From Arthrobacter glacialis (GTDB lineage: Bacteria; Actinomycetota; Actinomycetes; Actinomycetales; Micrococcaceae), in assembly GCF_002909445.1 (NCBI RefSeq), contig NZ_PPXC01000007.1, forward strand, positions 62,001 through 126,000: 64,000 nucleotides of DNA. Reading direction: 5' to 3'. Position numbers and translations under genes: made by a program. Below are positions 15,046 through 23,807 of the stretch, one piece after another (position 1 is the first letter of the stretch; the number at the start of each line of letters is the position of its first letter). The notes beneath the pieces are model-generated. The model was not told the DNA's origin and did not search any database. It saw only the letters and a list, made by a program, of their open reading frames with translations.

Positions 15046-16728
15046 TTGATAAACCACAGCCGCTCCACCCGGATATTTGCACTTCTGGCAGGTGTGGCCG
15101 CCGCTGGATTGGCACTCACACCGTCCCTCGTCCCCCGCCCCGCACTTTTTCAGGGATTCCTGGTCGGCTTGACGTTTGGTCTGAGCTATCTGGGGGCAGC
15201 CTGGCTGTTCAGCACGGTTACCCGAGAACTGGTACGACGCCGGATCCTCACCCTCCCCCGCAAGCTCACCTTGCCGCCGTGGGCATGGCTGGTGATTGCG
15301 GCGGCGGTGGCACTTTATATTGCTGTCCTTGGCACCCTGGCGGTGCGTTGGCAAAACGATGTGCGCAGCCATGTTGAGATGCCGCCGGTGGACGGCCTGG
15401 ACCTGGCGACGTTCTTTGCGGTTGCCCTGGTCATGGCGGCAGTGGTTTACGCAGCCCATCGGGGCCTGCGAAAAATGGCTTCCCTGGGGAGGTCATGGGC
15501 CTCACGTGCCACGCCGAAACCAGTCTTGGTCAAGGCCGGTGGTCTTCTGACGGGCGCGCTGACTGCCGTGCTGGTCTTGACGATCTTGGTCAGCGCCGCA
15601 TTGTTTGGCACTGACAACGTCTATGCCGCCCGCAATGCCACCACTCCTGAGGGCATCAGCGAGCCGCCCTCGGAGTTCCGCTCGGCCGGGCCGGATTCGG
15701 CTGTGGAGTGGAAGAAGTTGGGCATGCAGGGCAGGGCGTTTGTTGGTGGCGGCCCCTCGGCCGCCACCATCGAAGAGCTCACCGGCCGGCCTGCCCGTCA
15801 GCCTGTCAGGGTCTACGTTGGTTCGGAACAGGCAGATTCCATGGCCGCCAGGGCCCAGCTTGCCGTCGCCGAACTCAAGCGGACAGGCGGCTTCAACCGT
15901 TCGGCGCTCATGATTGCCACCCCCACGGGATCGGGGTGGCTGGAGCGCCAAGCCGTGGATTCGCTGGAGTACCTGCACAGTGGAGACACGGCAGTTGTCT
16001 CCATGCAGTATTCGTACCAGCCCAGCTGGGTTTCCTTCCTCTTTCACCAAAACCTCCCGCGCGAATCCGCACAAGCCCTCTACCAGGCGGTACGGAGCGA
16101 ATGGGAGTCCATGCCGGAGCAGGAGCGCCCCAAACTGCTGGTTTATGGCCTGAGTCTGGGGGCCTCGGGCATGCAGTCAGCCTTCACCGACGTGGATGAT
16201 CTCATCAGCAGCGTGGACGGGGCAGTCTTCTCCGGCGCCCCCAACAACTCACAGCCTTGGGGCACCCTGCAAGAGGCGCGTGATGCCGGGTCGCCGCTCT
16301 GGCAGCCCACGTTCGACGGCGGCCGGCACGTCCGCTGGCTTTCCAACAATGGCGATTTTTCCCGGGTTGCTGGCCCATGGGAATCAGGCCGGATAGCGTA
16401 CCTGCAACACGGCACGGATGCCGTCACCTGGCTGACACCACGGCTGATCTGGGAGAAGCCGGAATGGTTGGGCGGCAGTGCCGAGTCTGGCGGGCGGGCT
16501 CCGGATGTCAGCGACTCCATGCGATGGGTCCCACTGGTGACCTATCTTCAGGTGGCCTTTGACATGTTCCTGGGCGAATCTGTGCCCCACAGCCACGGCC
16601 ACAACTTTGGTGACGTGGCCGTGGAATCGTGGAACAACGTCCTGCCCAGTGGCTTGGATCCGGCCTCAGTGGAGCGGATCCAGTCGGTCATCGAGAGCTA
16701 CCCGTACCAGGAATCGATGACCAACTAG
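15046..16728 (+). CDS. Membrane-anchored alpha/beta-hydrolase family protein (Abhydrolase_9 type)
   Basis: The first ~190 residues carry four to five membrane segments (IFALLAGVAAAGLALTPSLVP, FLVGLTFGLSYLGAAWLF, LVIAAAVALYIAVLG, FAVALVMAAVVYAA, AVLVLTILVSAALFG). A large C-terminal catalytic domain follows with the nucleophile elbow YGLSLGASG and a late HSHGHNFGD histidine. This matches an uncharacterised mycobacterial/corynebacterial membrane hydrolase family, possibly a lipid or ester hydrolase. The start is uncertain. TTG at 15046 sits behind AGAGGG and yields 560 aa beginning just before the first helix. An open frame continues upstream to 14923 but overlaps the divergent PhzF start. Confidence 0.85.
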   Translation: MINHSRSTRIFALLAGVAAAGLALTPSLVPRPALFQGFLVGLTFGLSYLGAAWLFSTVTRELVRRRILTLPRKLTLPPWAWLVIAAAVALYIAVLGTLAVRWQNDVRSHVEMPPVDGLDLATFFAVALVMAAVVYAAHRGLRKMASLGRSWASRATPKPVLVKAGGLLTGALTAVLVLTILVSAALFGTDNVYAARNATTPEGISEPPSEFRSAGPDSAVEWKKLGMQGRAFVGGGPSAATIEELTGRPARQPVRVYVGSEQADSMAARAQLAVAELKRTGGFNRSALMIATPTGSGWLERQAVDSLEYLHSGDTAVVSMQYSYQPSWVSFLFHQNLPRESAQALYQAVRSEWESMPEQERPKLLVYGLSLGASGMQSAFTDVDDLISSVDGAVFSGAPNNSQPWGTLQEARDAGSPLWQPTFDGGRHVRWLSNNGDFSRVAGPWESGRIAYLQHGTDAVTWLTPRLIWEKPEWLGGSAESGGRAPDVSDSMRWVPLVTYLQVAFDMFLGESVPHSHGHNFGDVAVESWNNVLPSGLDPASVERIQSVIESYPYQESMTN

Positions 16729-16783
16729 TCCCCACGCCCGAGAGTTCCCTGGCCAAGGAACGAGGCGAGGGAGGGCGTGGGGA
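16729..16783 (+). terminator. Nested hairpin after the membrane hydrolase gene
   Basis: An outer 11-bp stem (TCCCCACGCCC at 16729-16739, GGGCGTGGGGA at 16773-16783) encloses a smaller GTTCC/GGAAC stem (16744-16748, 16757-16761). It begins at the base after the TAG stop. There is no long U-run, so efficiency is uncertain. Confidence 0.6.
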
Positions 16784-16837
16784 GGGTCAGTTGCTGGGCG
16801 GATTCGCAGCGCCAGGGGCACCTGTAAATTCTGCCGT

Positions 16838-17030
16838 GGCTTATGCGCAGCCTTGGCAACCAGTGTGGCGCATAGACCGCATTCTGGGCGCGCGTGCTTT
16901 GGGTATGCGTCGTGCCAGGACCCAGTGCGGCGCAGCTTTGACACTGGCGCCACGCCCGGTACCAGCAGCGCGCATGCCCAAAGCGGAACCGGCTTATGCG
17001 CCACACCAACTCCCAAGCTGGCGCATAAGC
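16838..17030. repeat. Large imperfect inverted repeat (~190 bp) with internal palindromes
   Basis: The left and right halves are imperfect reverse complements over about 95 nt each, centred near 16935. GGCTTATGCGC at 16838 matches GCGCATAAGC at 17021-17030, and GTGTGGCGCATA near 16864 matches TATGCGCCACAC near 16996. GCTTTGGGTATGCG near 16909 matches CGCATGCCCAAAGC near 16971. The right end is itself a perfect 12-bp palindrome (16992-17003 with 17019-17030). The element fills the gene-free gap 16784-17153, and I see no coding potential in it. It could be a MITE remnant, a structured RNA or a stacked terminator. Confidence 0.75.
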
Positions 17031-17153
17031 TGCCAAAACCACACAGCCGGCCATTAGCAGACGCTTGACGAGCTAAGGGCAGCTCGGATACTGGGGTCGC
17101 CCCTCTCCAAACTGCCTAACTCACCCAATTTACGTATCAGTTGCAATGGCTGT

Positions 17154-18065
17154 TTAGGCGCAGCCTGCCCACACTGTGCCGCTGAAGTACTTCCTGGCGC
17201 TGCGCGCGTGCCACGCGGTGAACTCGGAACTCAGCCATGCGCCGTCGTCCGTCCTGTGATCCAAAACCTCAAGGGACACAGTTGCCGGCAGGAACACCGG
17301 CGAATCGAAGGAGATGTCCCAGCTAAAGGCGTGGGGCTTGGCCTGCGGCACAGTGGCCAAAACACGCGCTGCGGCGTACATGCCGTGGGCGATGGAGCGG
17401 CGCAAACCCAAGGCCTTGGCGGTAAGGACGCTCAGGTGAATCGGGTTGAAGTCACCAGAGACGGCCGCGTAGGCGCGGCCAGTGTCAACGCCCAACTGCC
17501 ACTGCGCTGTGGGTGCTGGCGGGACGAAATCCACCCGCGGTTGAGCCGGCGAGGGCTTATCCAACCCGGGCAGGAACACGCCCTTAGCCAGGTATGTGGA
17601 AACACCGCGCCACAGCAATTCCGTACCCTCGGCATTGTGAATCTCGGCAACGATCTGCACCTGCGTGCCAATCCTGTGCCCACTCAGATCCCGCGCCCAG
17701 GCCCGCACAGACAGTTCATCGCTGAACAGCACCGGTACAAAGTGCTGCACCTGGTTGCGCAGATGAACCATGCCCAGCAGCGGCAGCGGGAAGTCCTCCT
17801 GAACCATCACGCTCATGGCCACAGGGAACACGAGGGCGTGCAGATAGCCTGAGGGCAGGATGTCGCGTGCCGGCTCGCCCATCAGGTGGGCGAACTCTGT
17901 CAATTTGGCCAAGTCGGCCCGCACACCGCGGACTTCCACGGCGCGGGCAGGCAGACTCGTCACCAACGCGGGGCGGGTGAGCCGGGCCCTTGCCGCCGTG
18001 GCTGCCGCATTGACGTACAGCTTGGAGAGCGAGGGCATCTCGGTCAATACTGTCTCGGCTGTCAT
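17154..18065 (-). CDS. MaoC-like (R)-enoyl-CoA hydratase/dehydratase, double hotdog (HtdX-like)
   Basis: This 303-aa protein has an N-terminal hotdog half (about 30-170) and a C-terminal MaoC half carrying the hydratase motif YAAVSGDFNPIHLSVLTAKALGL (Asp and His of the catalytic dyad, near residue 205), then SIAHGMYAAARV. Such proteins hydrate enoyl-CoA or enoyl-ACP thioesters. The ATG overlaps the stop of the FabG4-like gene (ATGA), giving a tightly coupled thiolase-FabG4-MaoC operon. The order matches M. tuberculosis htdX (Rv0241c), fabG4 (Rv0242c) and fadA2 (Rv0243) as I recall it. Expected control is by the TetR operator at 20839-20869. Confidence 0.9.
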   Translation of the reverse strand: MTAETVLTEMPSLSKLYVNAAATAARARLTRPALVTSLPARAVEVRGVRADLAKLTEFAHLMGEPARDILPSGYLHALVFPVAMSVMVQEDFPLPLLGMVHLRNQVQHFVPVLFSDELSVRAWARDLSGHRIGTQVQIVAEIHNAEGTELLWRGVSTYLAKGVFLPGLDKPSPAQPRVDFVPPAPTAQWQLGVDTGRAYAAVSGDFNPIHLSVLTAKALGLRRSIAHGMYAAARVLATVPQAKPHAFSWDISFDSPVFLPATVSLEVLDHRTDDGAWLSSEFTAWHARSARKYFSGTVWAGCA

Positions 18066-19438
18066 TGCCCCACCAGGTTCTGTCCGCACACACGCAAAAT
18101 GTTTGCGCTCACCCCCGCCGCGTTGGGGGATGCGAAGAACGCAATGGTCTCCGCCACGTCACTGGGCTTGCCGCCTTGCTGCAGGCTGTTCAGACGCCGG
18201 GCAACTTCGCGGGTGGCAAAGGGGATCTTGGCTGTCATATCCGTTTCGATAAACCCCGGCGCCACGGCGTTGACGGTGCCTCCGCGCGCCGCCAACAAGG
18301 GTGCTGTGGAACGGACCATGCCCATGACGCCCGCCTTGGAGGCCGCGTAGTTGCTTTGGCCGCGGTTGCCGGCGATGCCGCTGGTGGAAGCAACGCTGAC
18401 AATGCGCGGGTTCTGGGTGAAGTGTTCGCTGGCCAAAAATGCCTTGTTCATGCGCAATTGCGAATCAATATTCACGGCGATCACCGAGTCCCACCGGGCG
18501 GCATCCATGTTGGCCAGCAATTTGTCGCGCGTGATTCCGGCGTTGTGGACAACAATGTCCAGGCGACCGTAGCGCTGGATGGCATGTTCTAGGATTCGCT
18601 CCCCGGCTTGTGGATGGGTGATATCCAGTTGCAGGGCGGTGCCGTGAATCTGATTGGCGACGGCGGCCAGGTGGTCCCCCGCTGCCGGCACGTCCACAGC
18701 TATGACTGTGGCGCCGTCGCGGGCCAGGGTGCGGGCAATGGCTGCACCGATCCCGCGGGCAGCACCGGTCACGACCGCCACGCTTCCCTTCAGTGGCGCC
18801 TCCCAATCGGGTGCCTCTGTGGATCCCTCGGAGGAGGCCGTCAGAAACTGGCCGTCAACGAAGGCCGAGCGCCCGGAGAGGAAGAACCGCAATGCGGACA
18901 TGACGCTGGGTGAATCCGCCGCAATACCGTTGGCCAGCACCACGCCATTGGCTGTGGCACCGGCCCGCAACTCCTTGGCCACGGACCGGATGATCCCGTC
19001 GACTCCGGCGCGTGCGGCAGCAATGCCCGGCTCATCGTCCGTGGTGGCCTGGCGGGAAATGCTGACAACGCGGGCGTTCCTGTTGAGATCCCGCAGTGCT
19101 GAGCCCACGGCCAGCATGGGTGCCGAGAGTCCTGTGGGGTGCTCCAGTTCATCCAGGACCACCACAATGGCGCCCAACTTTTCCTTGGGCGTTGCATGCC
19201 GGCGCACGTCTTGGTGCCAGCCGAGCAACACTGTTGCAACGGCGTCGGCCCCGGCGCCAGCACCCACCACAAGAATGGGACCTTCCACCAAGGGGGCCTG
19301 GGGGCTGTAGCGGCGCAAGATGGCTGGCTGGGGCAGGCCCAGGCGTTTGGCCAAGTCCTTGCCGAAGCCGCGGCTAACAAATTCGGTGTACTTGTCGGCT
19401 TGTTCGCGAACACCAAATGATTTGTGTTGAGAAGTCAT
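18062..19438 (-). CDS. 3-oxoacyl-(acyl-carrier-protein)/CoA reductase, high-molecular-weight FabG4 type
   Basis: This 458-aa protein has two Rossmann regions. A degenerate N-terminal flavodoxin-like domain (about 1-205) is followed by a complete SDR domain with TGAARGIG (about 226), NAGITRDK, the catalytic Ser in SVASTSGIAG, YAASK (Tyr/Lys near 372-376) and PGFIETDM. The extra N-terminal domain defines the HMw FabG group represented by mycobacterial FabG4, an NADH-dependent beta-ketoacyl-CoA reductase. It starts four nt after the thiolase stop and overlaps the MaoC start, so the three products probably act together on beta-hydroxy/keto/enoyl-CoA intermediates. Confidence 0.92.
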   Translation of the reverse strand: MTSQHKSFGVREQADKYTEFVSRGFGKDLAKRLGLPQPAILRRYSPQAPLVEGPILVVGAGAGADAVATVLLGWHQDVRRHATPKEKLGAIVVVLDELEHPTGLSAPMLAVGSALRDLNRNARVVSISRQATTDDEPGIAAARAGVDGIIRSVAKELRAGATANGVVLANGIAADSPSVMSALRFFLSGRSAFVDGQFLTASSEGSTEAPDWEAPLKGSVAVVTGAARGIGAAIARTLARDGATVIAVDVPAAGDHLAAVANQIHGTALQLDITHPQAGERILEHAIQRYGRLDIVVHNAGITRDKLLANMDAARWDSVIAVNIDSQLRMNKAFLASEHFTQNPRIVSVASTSGIAGNRGQSNYAASKAGVMGMVRSTAPLLAARGGTVNAVAPGFIETDMTAKIPFATREVARRLNSLQQGGKPSDVAETIAFFASPNAAGVSANILRVCGQNLVGQ

Positions 19439-19442
19439 TGGC

Positions 19443-20804
19443 CTACCTCGCTTCCAGGATGGCTACAACGCCTTGGCCGCCTGCAGCGCACACGGAAATC
19501 AAGCCGCGCGCTGGGCGCCCGTCCACCGCACCGCGTTCATGGAGCATCTTGGCCAAGCTGGCCACCAAGCGTCCGCCGGTGGCGGCGAAGGGGTGGCCTG
19601 CCGCCAGCGAGGAACCGTTGACATTCAGTTTGGCTCGGTCGATGGAGCCGAAGGCGCCGTCCAGACCCAGGCGGGTGGTACCAAACTCTTCATCTTCCCA
19701 AGCGGCCAGCGTGCTCAGCACCGTGCCGGCGAAGGCTTCATGAATTTCAAAGTAGTCAATGTCATCCAGCGTCAGGCCGTTGCGGGCCAGCAGACGCGGG
19801 ACGGCGAAGGCCGGAGCCATCAGGAGCCCGTCCTTGCCGTGCACAAAGTCAACGGCAGCTGCTTCACCGTCAACCACTTCAGCTAGCACGGGCAGGTCCC
19901 GGGCGGCAGCCCAATCCTCCGACGCCAACAAAACGGTTGATGCGCCGTCGGTGAGCGGCGTGGAGTTTCCTGCCGTCATGGTGGCCGCATCCCCCAGCTC
20001 CTTGCCGAAGACGGGTTTTAGCTTGGCAAGCTTCTCAACGGAGGTGTCCGCGCGAAGGTTTGAATCACGGCTCAGGCCGCGGAACGGGGTCAACAGGTCA
20101 TCGAAGAAGTGGTTGTCGTAGGCGGCGGCAAGGTTCTTGTGGCTGGCAAAGGCCAGCTCATCCTGCGCCTCACGGCTGATTTTCCACTGGGCAGTGGTGA
20201 GCGCCTGGTGTTCGCCCATGGAAAGTCCGGTGCGCGGCTCTCCCGTGGACGGGGCGTCGGGGGAAAGGTGCTTCGGACGGATGCGGCTGGCAATTTTGAC
20301 CTTGTCGCCCAGAGACTTGGCCCGGCTGAGATCCAGCAAAATGGTGCGCAAGCCTTCACTGACGGCGATGGGGGCGTCCGAGGCAGAATCCACGCCGCCG
20401 GCAATGGCGGAATCGATCTGGCCCAACTTGATCTTGTTGGAGAGTCCAATGACGGCTTCCAACCCGGTGGCACAAGCCTGCTGAAGGTCGTAAGCGGGTG
20501 TGGTGGCAGCCAAGGCCGAGCCAAGAACCGCTTCACGGGTGAGGTTAAAATCCCGCGAGTGCTTCAAAACGGCACCTGCGGCAACTTCACCAATTTCTTC
20601 ATCGGCCAGGCCGAAACGGGCCACCAATCCATCCAACGCAGCCGTGAGCATGTCCTGGTTGGAGGAATGCGCATAGGCTCCCCCACTTCGGGCAAAGGGA
20701 ATGCGGTTGCCGCCCACGACGACGGCCTTGCGAATGCCAGCGCTGCGTGCGCCTGTTGTTTTGGTTCCCACGTTTTCACTGCCTGCTGCTGTTGGAGTAG
20801 TCAT
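19443..20804 (-). CDS. Acetyl-CoA C-acyltransferase (thiolase, FadA2-like)
   Basis: This 453-aa thiolase carries all catalytic elements: nucleophilic Cys in LQQACATGLEAV (about residue 110), the IHEAFAG motif, the GHPFAATG His loop and the acid/base Cys in SVCAAGGQG near the C-terminus. It cleaves 3-ketoacyl-CoA to acetyl-CoA and shortened acyl-CoA, the last step of beta-oxidation. It is the first gene of a thiolase-FabG4-MaoC operon transcribed away from the TetR/ACOX pair. The palindromic operator lies 35 nt upstream of its ATG, and a purine-rich AAGAGAGAGC serves as ribosome binding site. Confidence 0.94.
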   Translation of the reverse strand: MTTPTAAGSENVGTKTTGARSAGIRKAVVVGGNRIPFARSGGAYAHSSNQDMLTAALDGLVARFGLADEEIGEVAAGAVLKHSRDFNLTREAVLGSALAATTPAYDLQQACATGLEAVIGLSNKIKLGQIDSAIAGGVDSASDAPIAVSEGLRTILLDLSRAKSLGDKVKIASRIRPKHLSPDAPSTGEPRTGLSMGEHQALTTAQWKISREAQDELAFASHKNLAAAYDNHFFDDLLTPFRGLSRDSNLRADTSVEKLAKLKPVFGKELGDAATMTAGNSTPLTDGASTVLLASEDWAAARDLPVLAEVVDGEAAAVDFVHGKDGLLMAPAFAVPRLLARNGLTLDDIDYFEIHEAFAGTVLSTLAAWEDEEFGTTRLGLDGAFGSIDRAKLNVNGSSLAAGHPFAATGGRLVASLAKMLHERGAVDGRPARGLISVCAAGGQGVVAILEAR

Positions 20805-20838
20805 GAAGCTCTCTCTTGGTAGAACGCCGTCTGTTACT

Positions 20839-20869
20839 GATACTCAGCGTACCTGATACGCTGAGTATC
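20839..20869. promoter_or_regulatory. TetR-type operator in a divergent promoter
   Basis: GATACTCAGCGTA (20839-20851) and TACGCTGAGTATC (20857-20869) form a perfect 13-bp inverted repeat with a CCTGA spacer. It lies between the divergent thiolase and TetR genes. TACGCT inside the right arm sits seven nt before the regulator's GTG and may be its -10 box, so repressor binding would block its own transcription. Confidence 0.85.
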
Positions 20870-21625
20870 GTGAACACGTTACAACAAGAGTCCGGGGCGC
20901 CGACTGCCGCTTCAGCGGCCGCTGGCACCGGCAGCGCACCCCAGCCCAGCCCAGCCAACGGCGCCGGGACAGTTGATGGGCGTTCGGCGAGGTGGGACGC
21001 GCACCGTGAGGAACGGCGTCGTACCTTGATCAAGGCAGCACGCCGGGCCATCCACCAGCTCGGCTCCGACGCCTCAATGGAGGACATTGCAGCCAACGCA
21101 GGCACTTCCAAGTCTGTGTTCTACAGGTATTTCGGCGACAAGTCGGGACTCCGCCATGCCGTTGGGGCTGTGGTGATCAGGCACATGCAGGACACCATCG
21201 CAGCCGCCAGGCAGGGCGCAAGCGAGCCCCGGGAGGGCGTGACGGCCATGGTCAGCGCCTACCTGCAAATGGCGCAGACGTCCCCCAATGTCTACTTCTT
21301 CGCGACGATTCCCACGGACGGCGACACCCGGCCATCAGGGGAATTGAGCGGCTTCTTCAACTCCGTGACTGCCATGATCACCGAGCCGATGCAGCAGTTG
21401 GTGGGCGATCCGGCGTCGCCCCTCATGGGCTACTGGCCAACGGCGGCTATCGGCCTGGTGCGCACCGCGGGTGAATTGTGGCTACAAGCGCCGGCTGATC
21501 CCAACAAACCAGCAGCCAACGCCATGGCCGAACAAATTTCGGCATGGCTTTTCGACGGCGTGGGCCAGTTCATCTCCCCCGCCGCGCCCCACCAATCAGT
21601 TACCGCAGCAGAAGGAAAATCATGA
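20870..21625 (+). CDS. TetR family transcriptional regulator of the beta-oxidation locus
   Basis: This 251-aa regulator has a low-complexity Ala/Ser/Gly/Pro-rich N-terminal stretch (about 1-40) before the TetR helix-turn-helix (RRTLIKAARRAIHQLGSDASMEDIAANAGTSKSVFYRYFGDKSGL, about 51-94). A helical ligand-binding domain of typical size follows, probably for an acyl-CoA (inference from neighbours). The GTG directly abuts the perfect 13-5-13 palindrome, the expected binding site, and no ribosome binding site is present. Its stop overlaps the ATG of the acyl-CoA oxidase-like gene (ATGA), so regulator and enzyme are translationally coupled. An alternative TTG at 20816 would place the operator inside the gene and is rejected. 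Confidence 0.9.
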   Translation: MNTLQQESGAPTAASAAAGTGSAPQPSPANGAGTVDGRSARWDAHREERRRTLIKAARRAIHQLGSDASMEDIAANAGTSKSVFYRYFGDKSGLRHAVGAVVIRHMQDTIAAARQGASEPREGVTAMVSAYLQMAQTSPNVYFFATIPTDGDTRPSGELSGFFNSVTAMITEPMQQLVGDPASPLMGYWPTAAIGLVRTAGELWLQAPADPNKPAANAMAEQISAWLFDGVGQFISPAAPHQSVTAAEGKS

Positions 21626-23697
21626 CCAACGTTTTGACACCAGTTTCTCCCGCAGCTCACGACGACGGCGCAACAGTTGACGTTGCATCGCTCGGTGAAG
21701 TGTTGCTTGGCAGGTGGGCACAGGTTCGTTTGGACGCCCGGAAACTGGCCGGGAATCCCGAGCTGCACAAGATTGAGGGCTTGAGCCACACCGAGCACCG
21801 CGAACGGGTTTTCAAGCAGTTGGGGATCCTGGTTGAGCAGGATGGTGTTCACAGGGCATTCCCCACTCGGCTTGGCGGGAGCGATGACCATGGCGGCAAT
21901 GTTGCTGGGTTTGAGGAACTGGTCATTGCCGATCCGTCCCTGCAGATCAAGGGCGGGGTCCAGTGGGGCCTGTTTGGCTCGGCCGTGATGCACCTTGGCA
22001 ACGAAGAGCACCAGAACAAGTGGCTGCCTGGCATTATGAACCTGGAGATCCCCGGCAGTTTCGCCATGACAGAAATTGGCCATGGTTCCGACGTCGCCTC
22101 CATTGCCACTACTGCCACCTTTGATGCCGACACCGACGAATTTGTTATCAACACACCATTCGCGGCTGCCTGGAAGGAATATCTGGGCAATGCTGCCGTT
22201 CACGGTGTGGCTGCGGTGGTGTTTGCGCAGCTGATCACCAAGGGCGTCAACCATGGCGTTCATGCCTTTTATGTGGACCTTCGCGATCCGGCCACCATGG
22301 AGTTCCTGCCCGGAATTCAGGGCAAAGATGACAACATCAAGGGCGGCCTGAATGGGATCGACAACGGCCGCCTGGCCTTCGATCACGTGCGCGTGCCGCG
22401 CACCAACCTGCTCAACCGCTACGGTGATGTGGCAGCTGACGGCAGCTACAGCTCACCCATTGCCAGCCCAGGCCGCAGGTTCTTCACCATGCTGGGAACC
22501 TTGGTGCAGGGCCGGGTGTCCTTGAATGGAGCCGCCGTGGCCGCATCCAAGGTGGCGTTGAAGATTGCCATTCAGTACGCCACCGAGCGTCGCCAATTCA
22601 ACGCGGCCTCGGACACTGAGGAAGTGGTGTTGTTGGATTACCAGCGTCATCAGCGCCGGTTGCTCCCCCTCTTGGCCACAACCTATGCAGCCGCCTTTGC
22701 CCACGAAGAGTTGCTCATTAAGTTTGACGACGTGTTCTCCGGCAAGCACGACACCGATGAAGACCGTCAGGATTTGGAGACGCTTGCAGCTGCGCTGAAG
22801 TCTATGAGCACTTGGCATGTTCTTGACACGCTTCAGGAGTGCCGGGAAGCGTGCGGTGGCGCGGGCTTCATGGTGGAAAACCGTTTCACTTCACTGCGCG
22901 CAGACCTTGATGTGTATGTGACCTTCGAAGGCGACAACACGGTCCTGCTGCAATTGGTGGCCAAGCGTTTGCTGGCTGATTACAGCAAGGAATTCCGCAA
23001 CCTTGACATTGGCATTCTGGCCCGGTTTGTGGTGGGCCAAGCAGCAGACCTGACGCTCAACAAGACCGGACTGCGCCAAGTGGCCCAATTTGTTGCCGAC
23101 TCCGGTTCCGCGCAAAAGTCCGCCAAGGCTTTGAAGGACGAGGACACACAGCGCCAGATGCTCGCCGATCGCGTGCAGACGATGGTGGCCCAGGTTGCCG
23201 CCGCGCTCAAGGAAGCAGCAAAACTGCCCAAGGATCAGGGGGCCGCAGTTTTCAACGACCACCAGAATGAACTCATTGAGGCTGCCCGCGCCCATGCCGA
23301 ATTGCTTCAATGGGAAGCATTCACGGACGCCCTGAACCGTGTGACTGATGCCGGAACCAAGAAGGTTCTGACGCGCCTGCGCGACGTGTTCGGCCTTGGC
23401 TTGATCGAGAAGCACCTTGACTGGTACTTGATGAATGGCCGCATCTCCATGCAAAGGGCCCGCACTTTGTCCCCCTACATCAACCGGGTGTTGGCCAAAT
23501 TGCGTCCGCACGCCCTGGACTTGGTGGACGCGTTTGGCTACGGCCCCGAACACCTGCGCGCCACGATTGCCACCGGCATTGAGCGTGAACGCCAAGACGA
23601 AGCCCGCGACTACTACCGCAAACTGCGGGCCAGTTCAGCCGGCCCCATCGATGAGAAGGTGCTAATCCATAAGGCTAAGTCAGCTTCCAAGGTCTAG
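21622..23697 (+). CDS. Acyl-CoA oxidase/dehydrogenase family flavoenzyme
   Basis: At 691 aa this is longer than ordinary acyl-CoA dehydrogenases and has the acyl-CoA oxidase layout. It has an N-terminal helical domain, a beta domain with SFAMTEIGHGSDVASI (about residue 148) and FVINTPFAAAWKEYLGNAA, then the first helical domain with GRVSLNGAAV and the ECREACGGAGFM segment (about 405), and a C-terminal ACOX helical domain. It oxidises acyl-CoA to trans-2-enoyl-CoA with FAD. Whether oxygen or an electron-transfer flavoprotein is the acceptor is not visible. The start is fixed by ATGA overlap with the TetR gene. Confidence 0.9.
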   Translation: MTNVLTPVSPAAHDDGATVDVASLGEVLLGRWAQVRLDARKLAGNPELHKIEGLSHTEHRERVFKQLGILVEQDGVHRAFPTRLGGSDDHGGNVAGFEELVIADPSLQIKGGVQWGLFGSAVMHLGNEEHQNKWLPGIMNLEIPGSFAMTEIGHGSDVASIATTATFDADTDEFVINTPFAAAWKEYLGNAAVHGVAAVVFAQLITKGVNHGVHAFYVDLRDPATMEFLPGIQGKDDNIKGGLNGIDNGRLAFDHVRVPRTNLLNRYGDVAADGSYSSPIASPGRRFFTMLGTLVQGRVSLNGAAVAASKVALKIAIQYATERRQFNAASDTEEVVLLDYQRHQRRLLPLLATTYAAAFAHEELLIKFDDVFSGKHDTDEDRQDLETLAAALKSMSTWHVLDTLQECREACGGAGFMVENRFTSLRADLDVYVTFEGDNTVLLQLVAKRLLADYSKEFRNLDIGILARFVVGQAADLTLNKTGLRQVAQFVADSGSAQKSAKALKDEDTQRQMLADRVQTMVAQVAAALKEAAKLPKDQGAAVFNDHQNELIEAARAHAELLQWEAFTDALNRVTDAGTKKVLTRLRDVFGLGLIEKHLDWYLMNGRISMQRARTLSPYINRVLAKLRPHALDLVDAFGYGPEHLRATIATGIERERQDEARDYYRKLRASSAGPIDEKVLIHKAKSASKV

Positions 23698-23759
23698 GCT
23701 CTGTTTCTTACTGGTCAACTTCTTACTAGTCAACCTTCTTACGGATCGACTTCGCGCTC

Positions 23760-23790
23760 GACGGCGGCACCTGACTTGGGTGCCGCCGTC
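23760..23790. terminator. Hairpin between the ACOX-like gene and the secreted PKD-like gene
   Basis: A perfect 12-bp stem (GACGGCGGCACC at 23760-23771, GGTGCCGCCGTC at 23779-23790) has a seven-nt loop in the convergent gap. A T-rich CGCCGTTTC follows on the plus strand. Just upstream (about 23707-23742) is a short imperfect tandem duplication of CTTACT(G/A)GTCAAC(C)TT. Confidence 0.7.
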
Positions 23791-23807
23791 GCCGTTTCAT
23801 GGGGTAA

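Noticed and set aside
16629-17057. Several open frames inside the large inverted repeat
   Set aside because: Both strands give similar meaningless Gly/Pro/Ala-rich peptides, a consequence of the inverted repeat. There is no ribosome binding site or family match.
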